Source: Pedobacter sp. R20-19 (GTDB lineage: Bacteria; Bacteroidota; Bacteroidia; Sphingobacteriales; Sphingobacteriaceae). From it: 64,000 nt of DNA. This document shows, one piece after another, positions 1 through 8,669 of this stretch. The notes under the pieces were generated by a model that worked only from the letters and a program-made list of their open reading frames with translations, made no database searches and was not told the DNA's origin. The stretch covers positions 124,001 through 188,000 of the forward strand of contig NZ_JCKI01000002.1 in assembly GCF_000708265.2 (NCBI RefSeq). The letters run 5' to 3'. The position numbers were made by a program, and so were the translations under genes. The first letter of the stretch is position 1, and each line of letters begins with the position of its first letter.

Positions 1-611
1 CTGAGGTTGATAAAATCAAAGAAGAGTTAAAGAAATTAACTAAAAAGGAAATTCAAATTAACATCTTTGAAATTAAACGCCCAGAACTTGATGCACAATT
101 AGTTGCAGAAGGTGTTGCAAAACAATTAGAAGCAAGGATCTCATTCCGTAGAGCAATGAAATCTTCTATCGCATCAACTATGCGTATGGGTGCTGAAGGG
201 ATCAAAATCATGACTTCTGGTCGTTTAGGTGGTGCTGAGATGGCACGTACTGAGCAGTACAAAGAAGGAAGAGTGCCTTTGCATACATTCCGTGCTGATA
301 TTGATTACGCTTTAGCTGAGGCTTTAACTACTTATGGTAAAATAGGTGTTAAAGTTTGGATCTGTAAAGGTGAAGTTTATGGAAAACGTGATTTGTCTCC
401 GAACATCGGTTCAACAAACAACGGTCCAAAAGGCGCATCAGAGAAACCAGCTTTCGGCGGAAGAGATAACAGAGGTGGTGGAAGAGATAACCGTGGCGGT
501 GGTAACGACAGACGTGGTGGAAACCAAGGTGGTGGTCGTGGTCCAGGTCAAGGCGGTCCCGGAGCAAATAGAGGTGGTGGCGCAGGCGCTAACAGAGGTC
601 CTCGTAAATAA
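1..611 (+). CDS. rpsC: 30S ribosomal protein S3 (partial, 5' end outside window)
   Basis: S3 binds the 16S rRNA 3' domain at the mRNA entry side of the small subunit. The first complete codon is at base 3, and the last 202 residues are present. The KH-domain start lies upstream of the window. The S3 C-terminal domain is clear ([28 protein letters not shown], then [15 protein letters not shown]). After the core, about 50 residues (from near base 455) form a Gly/Arg/Asn-rich tail with repeated RGG- and RDN-type units, longer than in proteobacterial S3. Gene order with L16 next fits the S10 operon. Identity is certain; only the tail is unusual. Confidence 0.98.
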   Translation, partial: EVDKIKEELKKLTKKEIQINIFEIKRPELDAQLVAEGVAKQLEARISFRRAMKSSIASTMRMGAEGIKIMTSGRLGGAEMARTEQYKEGRVPLHTFRADIDYALAEALTTYGKIGVKVWICKGEVYGKRDLSPNIGSTNNGPKGASEKPAFGGRDNRGGGRDNRGGGNDRRGGNQGGGRGPGQGGPGANRGGGAGANRGPRK

Positions 612-651
612 TTGATTTATTAACATCGTTTAACGATTAGAACAAAATAAA

Positions 652-1074
652 ATGTTACAGCCAAAAAGAACGAAGTTCAGGAAGATGCAAAAAGGCAGAA
701 TGAAGGGTTTAGCTTCTCGTGGAGCTGAATTAGCATTCGGATCTTTCGGTATCAAATCTTTAGAAGCAACTTGGATCACAAGTCGCCAGATAGAGGCTGC
801 CCGTATCGCCGTAACACGTTTCATGAAACGTGAAGGTCAGGTATGGATCAGAATATTCCCGGACAAACCGGTAACTAAAAAACCTGCTGAGGTACGTATG
901 GGTAAAGGTAAAGGTGCTCCTGAGTATTGGGTAGCAGTAGTAAGACCTGGTCGCGTAATTTTCGAAGCTGAAGGTGTGCCTTTAGAAGTAGCTAAAGAAG
1001 CATTGCGTTTAGCAGCTCAGAAATTACCAATCCAAACCAAGTTCGTAGTACGTAGAGATTACGTAGAAGCATAG
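652..1074 (+). CDS. rplP: 50S ribosomal protein L16
   Basis: L16 helps position A-site tRNA near the peptidyl transferase centre. The 140-residue length is normal. The N-terminal basic stretch [16 protein letters not shown] and the internal [21 protein letters not shown] motif are diagnostic. The gene follows rpsC after 40 bases in the conserved S10 operon order (S3-L16-L29-S17). The ATG at 652 is the only sensible start, because it begins the conserved N-terminus directly. Confidence 0.98.
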   Translation: MLQPKRTKFRKMQKGRMKGLASRGAELAFGSFGIKSLEATWITSRQIEAARIAVTRFMKREGQVWIRIFPDKPVTKKPAEVRMGKGKGAPEYWVAVVRPGRVIFEAEGVPLEVAKEALRLAAQKLPIQTKFVVRRDYVEA

Positions 1075-1147
1075 TAAAGTGTTGAGGTGAATGTTGTAAA
1101 TACTTGTTTATTATAACCGCTACACTCAACGTAAAAGAAAAAGAAAA

Positions 1148-1360
1148 ATGAAAAATTCAGAAATCACAGGGCTTTCAAAAGAAGAATTAGTAGCTAAGAT
1201 TGCGGAAGAAAAAGAGAACTTATCAAAATTAAAGTTCGCACACACTATTTCAGCTATCGAAAATCCTTCGCGTATTGCGAAAGTAAGGAAAGACATAGCC
1301 CGTTTAAACACTGAGTTGACTAAAGTGAAAAACACTGAGTCAGCTACTGAAACTAAATAA
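1148..1360 (+). CDS. rpmC: 50S ribosomal protein L29
   Basis: L29 is a small two-helix protein near the peptide exit tunnel. The product has 70 residues with the family pattern: an N-terminal acidic helix ([20 protein letters not shown]) and a second helix carrying the [14 protein letters not shown] motif. It sits between L16 and S17 as expected. The 73-base gap before it contains a weak 6-bp inverted repeat (GTTGAG at 1081, CTCAAC at 1125), too weak to call a regulator. Confidence 0.96.
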   Translation: MKNSEITGLSKEELVAKIAEEKENLSKLKFAHTISAIENPSRIAKVRKDIARLNTELTKVKNTESATETK

Positions 1361-1373
1361 TTTGAGAGTCGAC

Positions 1374-1628
1374 ATGGAAAGACAATTAAGAAAAACAAGA
1401 ACGGGACTAGTAGTAAGCAACAAGATGGACAAATCTGTTGTAGTGAGCGTTGAGCGTAAAGTAAAGCACCCGATTTATGGTAAGTTCGTTAAGAAAACTA
1501 CCAAATTTATGGCTCACGACGAGAAAAATGAATGTGGTATCGGTGATACTGTATTAATCATGGAAACTCGTCCTTTGAGTAAGAACAAGAACTGGAGATT
1601 GGTACAAATTTTAGAAAGAGCTAAATAA
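1374..1628 (+). CDS. rpsQ: 30S ribosomal protein S17
   Basis: S17 is a primary 16S rRNA binding protein with an OB fold. From the ATG at 1374 the product has 84 residues beginning [20 protein letters not shown], which matches the usual S17 N-terminus. An in-frame TTG at 1362 would add four residues unlike the family, so it was not used. The motifs [19 protein letters not shown] and [20 protein letters not shown] are typical. The gene ends one base before rplN. Confidence 0.97.
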   Translation: MERQLRKTRTGLVVSNKMDKSVVVSVERKVKHPIYGKFVKKTTKFMAHDEKNECGIGDTVLIMETRPLSKNKNWRLVQILERAK

Positions 1629-1629
1629 G

Positions 1630-1998
1630 ATGGTACAACAGGAATCAAGATTAAACGTTGCTGATAACAGCGGCGCAAAAGAAGTATTGGTAATTCGCGT
1701 GCTAGGTGGAACCGGCAAACGTTATGCTTCAATTGGTGATAAAGTAGTTGTTACCGTAAAAAGCGCATTACCGTCAGGTAATATTAAAAAAGGTACAGTT
1801 TCAAAAGCGGTTGTTGTAAGAACTAAAAAAGAAATCCGTCGTAAAGATGGTTCTTATATCCGTTTTGACGATAATGCAGCTGTATTATTGAACGCACAGG
1901 ATGAGCCAAGAGGTACACGTATCTTTGGCCCGGTTGCGAGAGAACTACGTGAAAAACAATTCATGAAAATTGTATCATTAGCACCGGAGGTATTATAA
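1630..1998 (+). CDS. rplN: 50S ribosomal protein L14
   Basis: L14 binds 23S rRNA at the subunit interface. The length of 122 residues is the family norm. The N-terminal [19 protein letters not shown] and the C-terminal [15 protein letters not shown] are hallmarks. The gene is packed between S17 (one-base gap) and L24 (one-base gap), which suggests translational coupling. This is the usual first gene of the spc operon, but no separate promoter was found in front of it, so here it appears to be read through from the S10 genes. Confidence 0.98.
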   Translation: MVQQESRLNVADNSGAKEVLVIRVLGGTGKRYASIGDKVVVTVKSALPSGNIKKGTVSKAVVVRTKKEIRRKDGSYIRFDDNAAVLLNAQDEPRGTRIFGPVARELREKQFMKIVSLAPEVL

Positions 1999-1999
1999 A

Positions 2000-2341
2000 A
2001 TGGGAAACAAAGTAAATACACCATCAAAACTTAAAATCCGCACTGGAGATTTAGTTAAAGTAATTGCTGGCGATTCAAAAGGTCAACAAGGAAAAGTACT
2101 TTCAGTACAAATAGATAAAAACAGAGCCATTGTAGAAGGCGTTAACTTAGTATCTAAACATACTAAACCAAATGCTGCAAATCCAAACGGTGGTATTATT
2201 AAAAAAGAGGCTGCTCTTCATATTTCTAACTTGATGTTGGTTGATCCAAAATCTGGTAAAGCTACCCGCGTTGGTCGTAAACTAAACGCTGATGGTAAAA
2301 TTGTTAGAGTTGCTAAAATTTCAGGGGAGGAAATTAAATAA
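2000..2341 (+). CDS. rplX: 50S ribosomal protein L24
   Basis: L24 is an assembly-initiating 23S rRNA binder near the exit tunnel. The product has 113 residues with an N-terminal KOW motif ([20 protein letters not shown], residues about 12-31) and the conserved [13 protein letters not shown] segment. The stop codon overlaps the L5 start as TAATG at 2339-2343, typical of re-initiation coupling. Position between L14 and L5 is the standard spc order. Confidence 0.98.
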   Translation: MGNKVNTPSKLKIRTGDLVKVIAGDSKGQQGKVLSVQIDKNRAIVEGVNLVSKHTKPNAANPNGGIIKKEAALHISNLMLVDPKSGKATRVGRKLNADGKIVRVAKISGEEIK

Positions 2342-2904
2342 TGGCTACACCTAGATTAAAAAGCAAATACAAAGAAGAAGTTGTAAATGCATTAAAAGAG
2401 AAATTCCAGTACAAAACTGTAATGCAGGTTCCAAAATTGGAAAAAATCTGTATCAATCAGGGTGTAGGTCGTTTTTCTGTAACTGATAAAAAGATCATGG
2501 ATACGACAATCGTTGAATTGTCAACCATCACTGGTCAACAAGCAGTTCCGGCTAACTCTAAAAAAGATATCTCAAACTTTAAATTACGTAAAGGTATGCC
2601 AGTAGGTGTACGTGTAACGTTACGTGATAACAATATGTACGAGTTCTTAGATCGTTTGATCTCTGTTGCTTTGCCACGTATTCGTGATTTCAAAGGTATT
2701 AACGATAAAGGATTTGATGGAAAAGGTAACTATACATTAGGTGTTACCGAGCAAATCATCTTCCCAGAAATTAATATAGATAAAATCAATAAAATTTTAG
2801 GGATGGATATAACTTTCGTAACTTCGGCGAAATCTGATGTTGAAGCACTTGAGTTATTGAAACAATTCGGATTACCATTTAAAAATCAAAAAACAGCAGA
2901 ATAA
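2341..2904 (+). CDS. rplE: 50S ribosomal protein L5
   Basis: L5 binds 5S rRNA and contacts P-site tRNA in the central protuberance. The product has 187 residues. Recognisable segments are [35 protein letters not shown] and [20 protein letters not shown]. Both ends overlap neighbours by one base (TAATG), so translation of L24-L5-S14 is probably coupled. Confidence 0.98.
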   Translation: MATPRLKSKYKEEVVNALKEKFQYKTVMQVPKLEKICINQGVGRFSVTDKKIMDTTIVELSTITGQQAVPANSKKDISNFKLRKGMPVGVRVTLRDNNMYEFLDRLISVALPRIRDFKGINDKGFDGKGNYTLGVTEQIIFPEINIDKINKILGMDITFVTSAKSDVEALELLKQFGLPFKNQKTAE

Positions 2905-3173
2905 TGGCAAAAGAAGGTGTAAAAGCACGCGAAGTTAAGCGCCAAAAATTGGTAGCTAGATACGCTGAAAAACGTGCAGCATTAAAAGCTGCAGGAGATT
3001 TCGAAGGTTTAGATAAATTACCTAAAAACTCATCTCCAGTACGTTTACACAACCGTTGTAAATTAACTGGTCGTCCACGTGGTTACATGCGTACCTTTGG
3101 AATTTCAAGGGTTACGTTCCGCCAAATGGCACTAGACGGTAAAATACCGGGTGTTAAAAAAGCATCTTGGTAA
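2904..3173 (+). CDS. rpsN: 30S ribosomal protein S14 (zinc-independent form)
   Basis: S14 is a late-assembly protein of the 30S head. The 89-residue length and the C-terminus [20 protein letters not shown] identify it. The four-cysteine zinc ribbon of the short S14 form is absent; only one Cys remains, in NRCKLTGR. This is therefore the long C-minus type. A 157-base gap with a strong hairpin follows before rpsH, breaking the otherwise tight spc packing. Confidence 0.97.
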   Translation: MAKEGVKAREVKRQKLVARYAEKRAALKAAGDFEGLDKLPKNSSPVRLHNRCKLTGRPRGYMRTFGISRVTFRQMALDGKIPGVKKASW

Positions 3174-3177
3174 TATA

Positions 3178-3252
3178 AGCTTAAAGCTGAAAGCTCAAAG
3201 TCTAAAGCGAGTGTATGTCGCTTTAGTCTTTGTGCTTTAGTCTTTTTGCTTT
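3178..3252. repeat. Heptad-repeat hairpin between rpsN and rpsH
   Basis: The sequence has a 7-bp rhythm (units such as AAAGCTG, AAAGCTC, then GCTTTAG, TCTTTGT on the other side). The inner arms AAAGTCTAAAGCGA (3197-3210) and TCGCTTTAGTCTTT (3218-3231) pair with one mismatch around a 7-base loop, and weaker pairing extends outward. The RNA would form a long hairpin inside the operon. It is one member of a dispersed family in this window. A regulatory role is possible but unproven. Confidence 0.7.
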
Positions 3253-3282
3253 TAAAAGAATTTTAACCGGTAGCAGGTCCCA

Positions 3283-3301
3283 TCCCGATGTGAGATCGGG
3301 A
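3283..3301 (+). promoter_or_regulatory. Small leader hairpin upstream of rpsH
   Basis: TCCCGAT and ATCGGGA pair around a 5-base loop 29 bases before the rpsH start. It is GC-rich compared with its surroundings. It could be an mRNA leader structure, possibly for ribosomal protein feedback, but only the pairing is seen here. Confidence 0.35.
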
Positions 3302-3330
3302 AAGGAAACCACTATCAAAAACAATAAAAA

Positions 3331-3729
3331 ATGAATACAGATCCAATAGCAGATTATTTAACAAGAGTAAGGAATGCCATTAAGGCCAACCACCGTGTTG
3401 TAGAAATTCCTGCATCAAACCTTAAAAAAGAAATTACTAAAGTTCTTTTCGATAAAGGTTACATCGCGAACTATAAGTTTGAAGATACTACAGTTCAGGG
3501 CACTATTAAAATTGCTTTGAAATACAATCCAATAACTAAAGTTCCTGCTATTCGTACATTAGTGCGAGTAAGTAAACCAGGTTTGAGAAACTATGCTGGT
3601 GTTGAAAATATGCCAAGAGTATTAAACGGTTTAGGTATCGCAATCTTATCTACTTCAAAAGGTGTAATGACCGATAAAGAAGCAGCCAAATTAAACATTG
3701 GTGGTGAGGTATTGTGTCACGTTTATTAA
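3331..3729 (+). CDS. rpsH: 30S ribosomal protein S8
   Basis: S8 binds the central domain of 16S rRNA; in E. coli it is the spc operon repressor. The product has 132 residues. It begins MNTDPIADYLTRVRNA, the normal S8 start, and ends GGEVLCHVY with the usual STSKGVMTDKEA motif. The preceding gap holds two hairpins, so this gene has a leader of its own. Whether S8 feedback acts there cannot be told from sequence alone. Confidence 0.98.
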   Translation: MNTDPIADYLTRVRNAIKANHRVVEIPASNLKKEITKVLFDKGYIANYKFEDTTVQGTIKIALKYNPITKVPAIRTLVRVSKPGLRNYAGVENMPRVLNGLGIAILSTSKGVMTDKEAAKLNIGGEVLCHVY

Positions 3730-3747
3730 TATTAGGAGAACAGCACA

Positions 3748-4305
3748 ATGTCAAGAATAGGAAAAGCCCCAATTACAATCCCTTCAGGTGTTACCATTAC
3801 AGTATCTAATGATAATGTAGTAAGTGTAAAAGGACCTAAAGGTGAATTAACACAAGCAGTAGATTCAGATATCACTGTAAGTCAGGAAGACGGAATTTTA
3901 ACAGTTCAACGTCCGTCAGAACAAAAGAAACACAAAGCATTACACGGTTTATATCGCTCATTGCTTAACAACATGGTTGTAGGTGTTACAGAAGGTTATA
4001 AATTAACTCAAGAATTAGTAGGTGTTGGTTACCGTGCTACAAACACAGGTAATACACTTGATTTAGTTTTAGGTTATTCCCACCACTATGTATTCCAATT
4101 ACCAGAAGAGATTAAAGTAACTACATCTTCAGAAAAAGGTCAGACACCTAAAATCATTTTAGAAAGTATTGACAAACAATTGATCGGTCAGGTAGCAGCG
4201 AAAATCCGTTCGTTACGTGCACCAGAGCCATACAAAGGTAAAGGTATCAAGTTTGTAGGTGAAGTGTTAAGAAGAAAAGCAGGTAAATCAGCGTCTAAAA
4301 AATAG
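3748..4305 (+). CDS. rplF: 50S ribosomal protein L6
   Basis: L6 lies near the factor-binding site of the large subunit. The 185-residue product starts [15 protein letters not shown] and carries the C-terminal signature [21 protein letters not shown]. An AGGAG-like stretch lies 10 bases before the ATG (3733-3737). The order S8-L6-L18 is standard. Confidence 0.98.
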   Translation: MSRIGKAPITIPSGVTITVSNDNVVSVKGPKGELTQAVDSDITVSQEDGILTVQRPSEQKKHKALHGLYRSLLNNMVVGVTEGYKLTQELVGVGYRATNTGNTLDLVLGYSHHYVFQLPEEIKVTTSSEKGQTPKIILESIDKQLIGQVAAKIRSLRAPEPYKGKGIKFVGEVLRRKAGKSASKK

Positions 4306-4310
4306 TAATC

Positions 4311-4664
4311 ATGGCAGGTAAAAAATTATCAAGAAGAGATCGTATTAAAAAAGGGATCAGAAAAAGACTTACCGGTTCGGAAGAACGTCCAAGGTTATCT
4401 GTATATAGAAGCAATAAAGGGATTTATGCGCAGGTAATTAACGATATAACCGGTAAAACAATTGCATCAGCATCATCATTATCGAAAGATTTTACTGGTA
4501 CTGGAAACAAAAGTGACCAATCAGTGGCTGTAGGTAAACTAGTTGCTGAAAAAGCAATCGCTGCAGGTATTAAACAAGTTGTTTTCGATAGAAACGGCTA
4601 TTTATACCATGGTCGTGTAAAATCGTTAGCAGAAGGTGCTCGCGAGGCTGGTTTAGTATTTTAA
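4311..4664 (+). CDS. rplR: 50S ribosomal protein L18
   Basis: L18 binds 5S rRNA together with L5. The product has 117 residues. The basic N-terminus, the [20 protein letters not shown] segment and the C-terminal [19 protein letters not shown] block are diagnostic. It lies five bases after rplF and 17 bases before rpsE. Confidence 0.98.
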   Translation: MAGKKLSRRDRIKKGIRKRLTGSEERPRLSVYRSNKGIYAQVINDITGKTIASASSLSKDFTGTGNKSDQSVAVGKLVAEKAIAAGIKQVVFDRNGYLYHGRVKSLAEGAREAGLVF

Positions 4665-4681
4665 TCTGAAGAAAAAGTAAG

Positions 4682-5200
4682 ATGTCAACTATCAATATAA
4701 AAAGAGTTAAAACCACCGATATCGAATTAAAGGATCGTTTGGTTAGTATACAACGTGTTGCCAAAGTAACCAAAGGTGGTCGTACTTTCAGCTTCTCAGC
4801 AATTGTTGTTGTAGGTGATGAGAACGGTGTTGTTGGTTTCGGTTTGGGTAAAGCGAAAGAGGTAACTGAAGCAATTGCTAAAGGTGTGGATGATGCTAAA
4901 AAGAACTTGGTAAAAGTTCCAATTTTAAATGGTACTGTTCCTCACGAACAAATTGGTAAATTTTCAGGAGGTTTTGTTTTAATTAAACCAGCTGCAGTAG
5001 GTACCGGAGTAATTGCTGGTGGTGCAATGCGTGCTGTATTAGAGAGTGCTGGCGTACATAACGTATTGGCAAAATCTAAAGGTTCATCTAACCCACATAA
5101 CGTGGTAAAAGCAACTGTCGATGCATTAACAAAAATGCGTGATGCTTATACAGTAGCTCAAACCCGTGGTATAGATTTAAACAAAGTATTTAACGGATAA
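4682..5200 (+). CDS. rpsE: 30S ribosomal protein S5
   Basis: S5 acts in translational accuracy and mRNA helicase activity at the entry site. The product has 172 residues. The double-stranded RNA-binding-like N-terminal domain ([20 protein letters not shown], residues about 20-39) and the C-terminal [20 protein letters not shown] segment are clear. It is followed after four bases by rpmD. Confidence 0.98.
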   Translation: MSTINIKRVKTTDIELKDRLVSIQRVAKVTKGGRTFSFSAIVVVGDENGVVGFGLGKAKEVTEAIAKGVDDAKKNLVKVPILNGTVPHEQIGKFSGGFVLIKPAAVGTGVIAGGAMRAVLESAGVHNVLAKSKGSSNPHNVVKATVDALTKMRDAYTVAQTRGIDLNKVFNG

Positions 5201-5204
5201 TATC

Positions 5205-5384
5205 ATGGCTAAGATCAAAATAACACAAGTAAAAAGCGTTATCGACAGAAGCGAGCGCCAAAAGAGAACCGTTCAGGCTTTGGGTTTATCTAAAATGAAC
5301 CAAAGTGTGGAGGTTGAAGCTACACCGCAAATTATCGGTATGGTTCGCGCAGTGAATCACCTGGTAGCAATCGAAGCGATTTAA
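5205..5384 (+). CDS. rpmD: 50S ribosomal protein L30
   Basis: This 59-residue gene was found by reading the gap between S5 and L15. It begins MAKIKITQVKSVIDRSERQK and contains the L30 motif TVQALGLSKMNQSVEVE followed by GMVRAVNHLVAIE. Length and position match L30 in the spc operon. The ATG lies four bases after rpsE, so the two are probably translated together. Confidence 0.96.
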   Translation: MAKIKITQVKSVIDRSERQKRTVQALGLSKMNQSVEVEATPQIIGMVRAVNHLVAIEAI

Positions 5385-5395
5385 GAGAATTACTA

Positions 5396-5462
5396 AATGA
5401 ATGAGTTTTGAGTGAATGAATGAGTATATTGCAAACATTCAATCATTCAAAATTCAATCATT
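5396..5462. repeat. Heptad-repeat hairpin between rpmD and rplO
   Basis: Two 27-base arms (5396-5422 and 5436-5462) pair along their full length, with two G-U wobbles and two A-A mismatches, around a 13-base loop. The right arm is made of 7-base units ATTCAAT, CATTCAA, AATTCAA. It is the same repeat class as the hairpin before map at 7.34 kb. It fills most of the gap before rplO. Confidence 0.7.
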
Positions 5463-5519
5463 ATTTATTTATCGTTGTACCTGTTTAGTGAAAGCGAAGG
5501 GCAACACAAATTCAAAAAA

Positions 5520-5966
5520 ATGAATTTAAATACATTAAAACCTGCAAAAGGTTCTACAAAAAACAGCAAAAGAATTGGTCGTGGTACAGGTTCTGGCCGT
5601 GGTGGTACTTCAACCCGTGGTCACAAGGGTGCAGGTTCTCGTTCAGGTCACAAAACCAAAATTGGTTTTGAAGGTGGTCAAATGCCTTTACAACGTCGTG
5701 TGCCTAAAGTTGGTTTCAAGCCAATTAACCGTACAGAATATGTTGGTGTAAACTTAGACGTATTGCAAACTTTAGCTGAAAAATACAGCTTAACAACAAT
5801 CGATTTCGCTGCTCTCCAAGCGCATGGTTTAGCTTCAAAAAATGACTTAGTTAAAATTTTAGGTCGTGGTGAAGTAACAACAAAATTAGAGATTACAGCA
5901 CATGCGTTTTCTGCAACCGCACAAAAAGCTATTGAAGCTGCAGGTGGTTCTATTGTAAAATTGTAA
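5520..5966 (+). CDS. rplO: 50S ribosomal protein L15
   Basis: L15 is a late-assembly 23S rRNA binder. The ATG at 5520 gives 148 residues starting [20 protein letters not shown], the family N-terminus. An upstream in-frame TTG at 5475 would add 15 unrelated residues and was rejected. The glycine-rich [19 protein letters not shown] segment and [13 protein letters not shown] motif are typical. secY starts seven bases downstream. Confidence 0.97.
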   Translation: MNLNTLKPAKGSTKNSKRIGRGTGSGRGGTSTRGHKGAGSRSGHKTKIGFEGGQMPLQRRVPKVGFKPINRTEYVGVNLDVLQTLAEKYSLTTIDFAALQAHGLASKNDLVKILGRGEVTTKLEITAHAFSATAQKAIEAAGGSIVKL

Positions 5967-5973
5967 TTATTAA

Positions 5974-7314
5974 ATGAAGAAGCTATTTACTACTTTAAGT
6001 AATATCTGGAAAATTCAAGAATTAAAAGAGCGTATCTTGTTTACGCTCTTAATTCTTTTGGTATACCGTTTTGTATCTCACGTGGTTTTACCAGGTGTAG
6101 ATCCAACTGCTTTAGATGCTAACGAAAAATCAGGACTTTTAGGCATACTCGATATGTTTGCCGGAGGTTCTTTCTCTCGTGTATCTATTTTAGCATTAGG
6201 GGTAATGCCTTATATTTCCGCGTCTATCGTGGTACAACTATTGGGTATTGCTGTTCCTTCTTTCCAAAAAATGCAGAAAGAGGGCGAAAGTGGTAGAAAG
6301 AAAATGAACCAGATCACTCGTTACCTAACGGTAGCGATCACAATCGTTCAATCTGTAGGTTACGTTAAAACGCAGGTTCCGGCTGAAGCTATTTTATTAC
6401 CGAATACATTGTTTTTAGTGTTATCTACGTTTGTATTAACAGCAGGTACATTATTTGTAATGTGGTTAGGCGAAAAGATTACGGATAAAGGAATTGGTAA
6501 CGGAACATCTTTAATTATCATGACTGGAATTATTGCTCGCTTACCGCAGGCAATCAGTCAGGAGTTCAGTGCACGCGTAGGATCTGCCAGTGAAGGTGGA
6601 GGCCCTGTAGCATTGGTTTTAGAAATCGTTGCTTTATTTGCAGTAGTAATGTTTACCATTTTAATTGTTCAGGGTGTACGTAAAGTGCCTGTACAATACG
6701 CTAAAAAAATTGTTGGTAACCGTCAGTTTGGTGGCGTTCGTCAGTACATTCCGTTAAAGGTAAATGCTGCTGGGGTTATGCCTATCATCTTTGCTCAGGC
6801 ATTGATGTTCATTCCTGGTGCCTTAATGCAATTTGTTCCGTCATTACAAGGTTCATGGTTGGTTCAGTTCAGCAATACAACATCGCTAGCTTATAGCTTA
6901 ACATTCGCTTTTTTAATTATCGCATTTACTTTCTTCTATACTGCAATAACAGTAAATCCAACTCAAATGAGTGACGATATGAAGAAAAATGGTGGTTTTA
7001 TTCCAGGTGTTAAACCAGGTTTTGCAACATCAACTTTTATTGATGATGTCATTTCTAAAATCACTTTTCCGGGCGCAGTATTTTTAGCAATCATTGCTAT
7101 TCTTCCTTCGTTGGCGGTTAAATTCGGTATTAAACAAGAGTTTGCACATTTCTTTGGTGGTACTTCATTATTAATTTTAGTAGGGGTAGTTTTAGATACG
7201 CTTCAACAAATTGAAAGCTATTTATTAATGCGTCACTATGATGGTTTAATGAAAACAGGTAGAGTTACTGGTAGAACAGGAGTTCCTGCAGCTAGTAGCA
7301 ACGCAGCTTTGTAA
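5974..7314 (+). CDS. secY: Protein translocase subunit SecY
   Basis: SecY is the channel of the SecYEG translocon in the inner membrane. The product has 446 residues with about ten hydrophobic segments. The family marker GVMPYISASIVVQLL (about residues 76-90) and the cytosolic loop near NPTQMSDDMKKNGGFIPGVKPG are present. It sits between L15 and map, as in other spc operons. No adenylate kinase gene lies between secY and map, unlike in many Firmicutes. Confidence 0.98.
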   Translation: MKKLFTTLSNIWKIQELKERILFTLLILLVYRFVSHVVLPGVDPTALDANEKSGLLGILDMFAGGSFSRVSILALGVMPYISASIVVQLLGIAVPSFQKMQKEGESGRKKMNQITRYLTVAITIVQSVGYVKTQVPAEAILLPNTLFLVLSTFVLTAGTLFVMWLGEKITDKGIGNGTSLIIMTGIIARLPQAISQEFSARVGSASEGGGPVALVLEIVALFAVVMFTILIVQGVRKVPVQYAKKIVGNRQFGGVRQYIPLKVNAAGVMPIIFAQALMFIPGALMQFVPSLQGSWLVQFSNTTSLAYSLTFAFLIIAFTFFYTAITVNPTQMSDDMKKNGGFIPGVKPGFATSTFIDDVISKITFPGAVFLAIIAILPSLAVKFGIKQEFAHFFGGTSLLILVGVVLDTLQQIESYLLMRHYDGLMKTGRVTGRTGVPAASSNAAL

Positions 7315-7341
7315 ATATTAATTAGTGAATTTTGAATGATA

Positions 7342-7377
7342 GAATGAATGAATACTCAGACAGCTATTCATTCATTC
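7342..7377. repeat. Heptad-repeat hairpin between secY and map
   Basis: GAATGAATGAATA (7342-7354) and TATTCATTCATTC (7365-7377) are perfectly complementary around a 10-base loop. Flanking sequence to about 7322 and 7397 extends the pairing imperfectly (GAATTTTGAATGAT on the left, AATTCAATCATTC on the right). It belongs to the same family as the hairpin at 5396-5462. Confidence 0.7.
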
Positions 7378-7406
7378 AAAATTCAATCATTCAAAACTAG
7401 AATTAA

Positions 7407-8192
7407 ATGTCTAAAATTTATTACAAGTCTCTTGAGGAGATCGAGTTAATAAGAGAAAGTTCCATGCTTGTTTCTAAAACCTTAGCTGAAGTAGCAAAGG
7501 TAATAAAGGCGGGTATGACTACTATTGAACTGGATAAATTGGCTTATGAGTTTATAAGCGATCATGGTGCAATTCCGGCTTTCTTAAATTACAATGGTTT
7601 CCCGAACTCTTTATGTATTTCTCCAAATGAACAAGTTGTTCATGGGTTTCCAAGTAAATACGTTATAGAAGAAGGAGACTTAATTTCGGTTGATTGTGGC
7701 GTAATCAAAAACAACTATTTCGGTGATTCGGCTTATACTTTCTCTATCGGAGAAATTGATGCTGAAAAGCAGAAACTGGTAGAGGTTACAAAACGTTGTC
7801 TGGAATTGGGTATTGAGAAGGCTGTTGTGGGGATGCGTATTGGCGATATCGGCTTTGCCGTTCAGCAATATGCGGAAGCTAATGGTTTCGGTGTAGTAAG
7901 GGAATTGGTTGGACATGGCGTTGGCGTAAAACTTCATGAGAAACCTGAAGTTCCGAATTATGGAAAGCGTGGTGCAGGACCAAAACTTGAAGAAGGAATG
8001 GTTATTGCAATTGAACCGATGATTAATGCAGGCGTTGCCGGTGTTAAATTTCATAACGATGGGTGGACGGTAACCAGTAAAGACAATAAGCCATCGGCAC
8101 ATTTTGAACATACAGTAGCCATAAAAAGGGGCAAAGCAGAAGTTTTATCAACCTTTTCTATAATAGAAGAAGTTTTACAACAAAAAAAATAA
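7407..8192 (+). CDS. map: Methionine aminopeptidase, type I
   Basis: The enzyme removes the initiator methionine from nascent proteins. The 261-residue product has the pita-bread fold markers: metal ligands in SVDCGVIKNNYFGDSAYTF (two Asp), the HGVG histidine (VGHGVGVKLHEKP), the Glu in IAIEPMINAG and the final Glu in HFEHTVAI. There is no N-terminal zinc-finger extension. The location after secY and before infA is the usual one in Bacteroidota. Confidence 0.97.
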   Translation: MSKIYYKSLEEIELIRESSMLVSKTLAEVAKVIKAGMTTIELDKLAYEFISDHGAIPAFLNYNGFPNSLCISPNEQVVHGFPSKYVIEEGDLISVDCGVIKNNYFGDSAYTFSIGEIDAEKQKLVEVTKRCLELGIEKAVVGMRIGDIGFAVQQYAEANGFGVVRELVGHGVGVKLHEKPEVPNYGKRGAGPKLEEGMVIAIEPMINAGVAGVKFHNDGWTVTSKDNKPSAHFEHTVAIKRGKAEVLSTFSIIEEVLQQKK

Positions 8193-8211
8193 ATAATTAA
8201 AATTTTTTATT

Positions 8212-8219
8212 TAATTTTG
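8212..8219 (+). promoter_or_regulatory. Candidate -7 promoter box before infA
   Basis: TAATTTTG matches the Bacteroidota -7 consensus TAnnTTTG and lies 45 bases before the infA ATG. No convincing -33 TTTG was seen at the right distance. It could give infA and the downstream genes a second promoter inside the operon. Confidence 0.4.
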
Positions 8220-8263
8220 CAACCCTGTTTAGAAGCAGCTAATTAAGTAACAATCAACAAAAT

Positions 8264-8482
8264 ATGGCTAAACAAGCCTCAATTGAACAAGACGGAGTAA
8301 TCAGAGAAGCATTGTCTAATGCAATGTTCCGGGTAGAACTTGAAAACGGACACGAGATTATTGCCCATATTTCAGGTAAGATGAGGATGCACTACATCAA
8401 AATCCTTCCTGGTGACAAAGTAAAATTAGAGATGTCTCCTTATGATTTAACAAAGGGACGCATCACTTATAGATATAAATAA
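8264..8482 (+). CDS. infA: Translation initiation factor IF-1
   Basis: IF-1 occupies the A site of the 30S subunit during initiation. The 72-residue OB-fold protein has the family landmarks [24 protein letters not shown] start, [19 protein letters not shown] and [11 protein letters not shown] end. It is followed after one base by rpmJ, as in most bacteria with the spc-alpha fusion. Confidence 0.98.
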   Translation: MAKQASIEQDGVIREALSNAMFRVELENGHEIIAHISGKMRMHYIKILPGDKVKLEMSPYDLTKGRITYRYK

Positions 8483-8483
8483 A

Positions 8484-8600
8484 ATGAAAGTTAGATCATC
8501 AATTAAAAAACGTAGCGCTGATTGCAAGATTATTCGCCGTAAAGGTAAACTTTACGTTATCAACAAGAAAAATCCTAAATACAAGCAACGTCAAGGGTAA
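8484..8600 (+). CDS. rpmJ: 50S ribosomal protein L36 (zinc-free form)
   Basis: This 38-residue gene begins [20 protein letters not shown] and ends [10 protein letters not shown], the L36 pattern. In zinc-binding L36 the ligands are three Cys and one His. Here only the Cys at residue 14 is kept; the other positions are Ser11, Asn27 and Tyr33. It is therefore the C-minus paralogue type as the only L36 in the operon. The start codon lies one base after the infA stop. Confidence 0.96.
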   Translation: MKVRSSIKKRSADCKIIRRKGKLYVINKKNPKYKQRQG

Positions 8601-8612
8601 TTTTAAAATATT

Positions 8613-8652
8613 GTAATGATCCGTACAACGGTGGCCCGCCGTTCGGAATTAC
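8613..8652 (+). promoter_or_regulatory. Structured leader upstream of rpsM
   Basis: Nested complementary segments stack in one hairpin: GTAAT (8613-8617) with ATTAC (8648-8652), CCG (8621-8623) with CGG (8644-8646), and AACGG (8627-8631) with CCGTT (8639-8643), with a seven-base GC-rich loop. It ends 17 bases before the S13 ATG. It resembles a ribosomal protein mRNA leader or operator. The binding partner is unknown. Confidence 0.45.
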
Positions 8653-8669
8653 TTAAAACATAAATAAAT

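Noticed and set aside
1362..1373. TTG start four codons upstream of rpsQ
   Set aside because: The ATG at 1374 gives the conserved S17 N-terminus; the extra residues match nothing.
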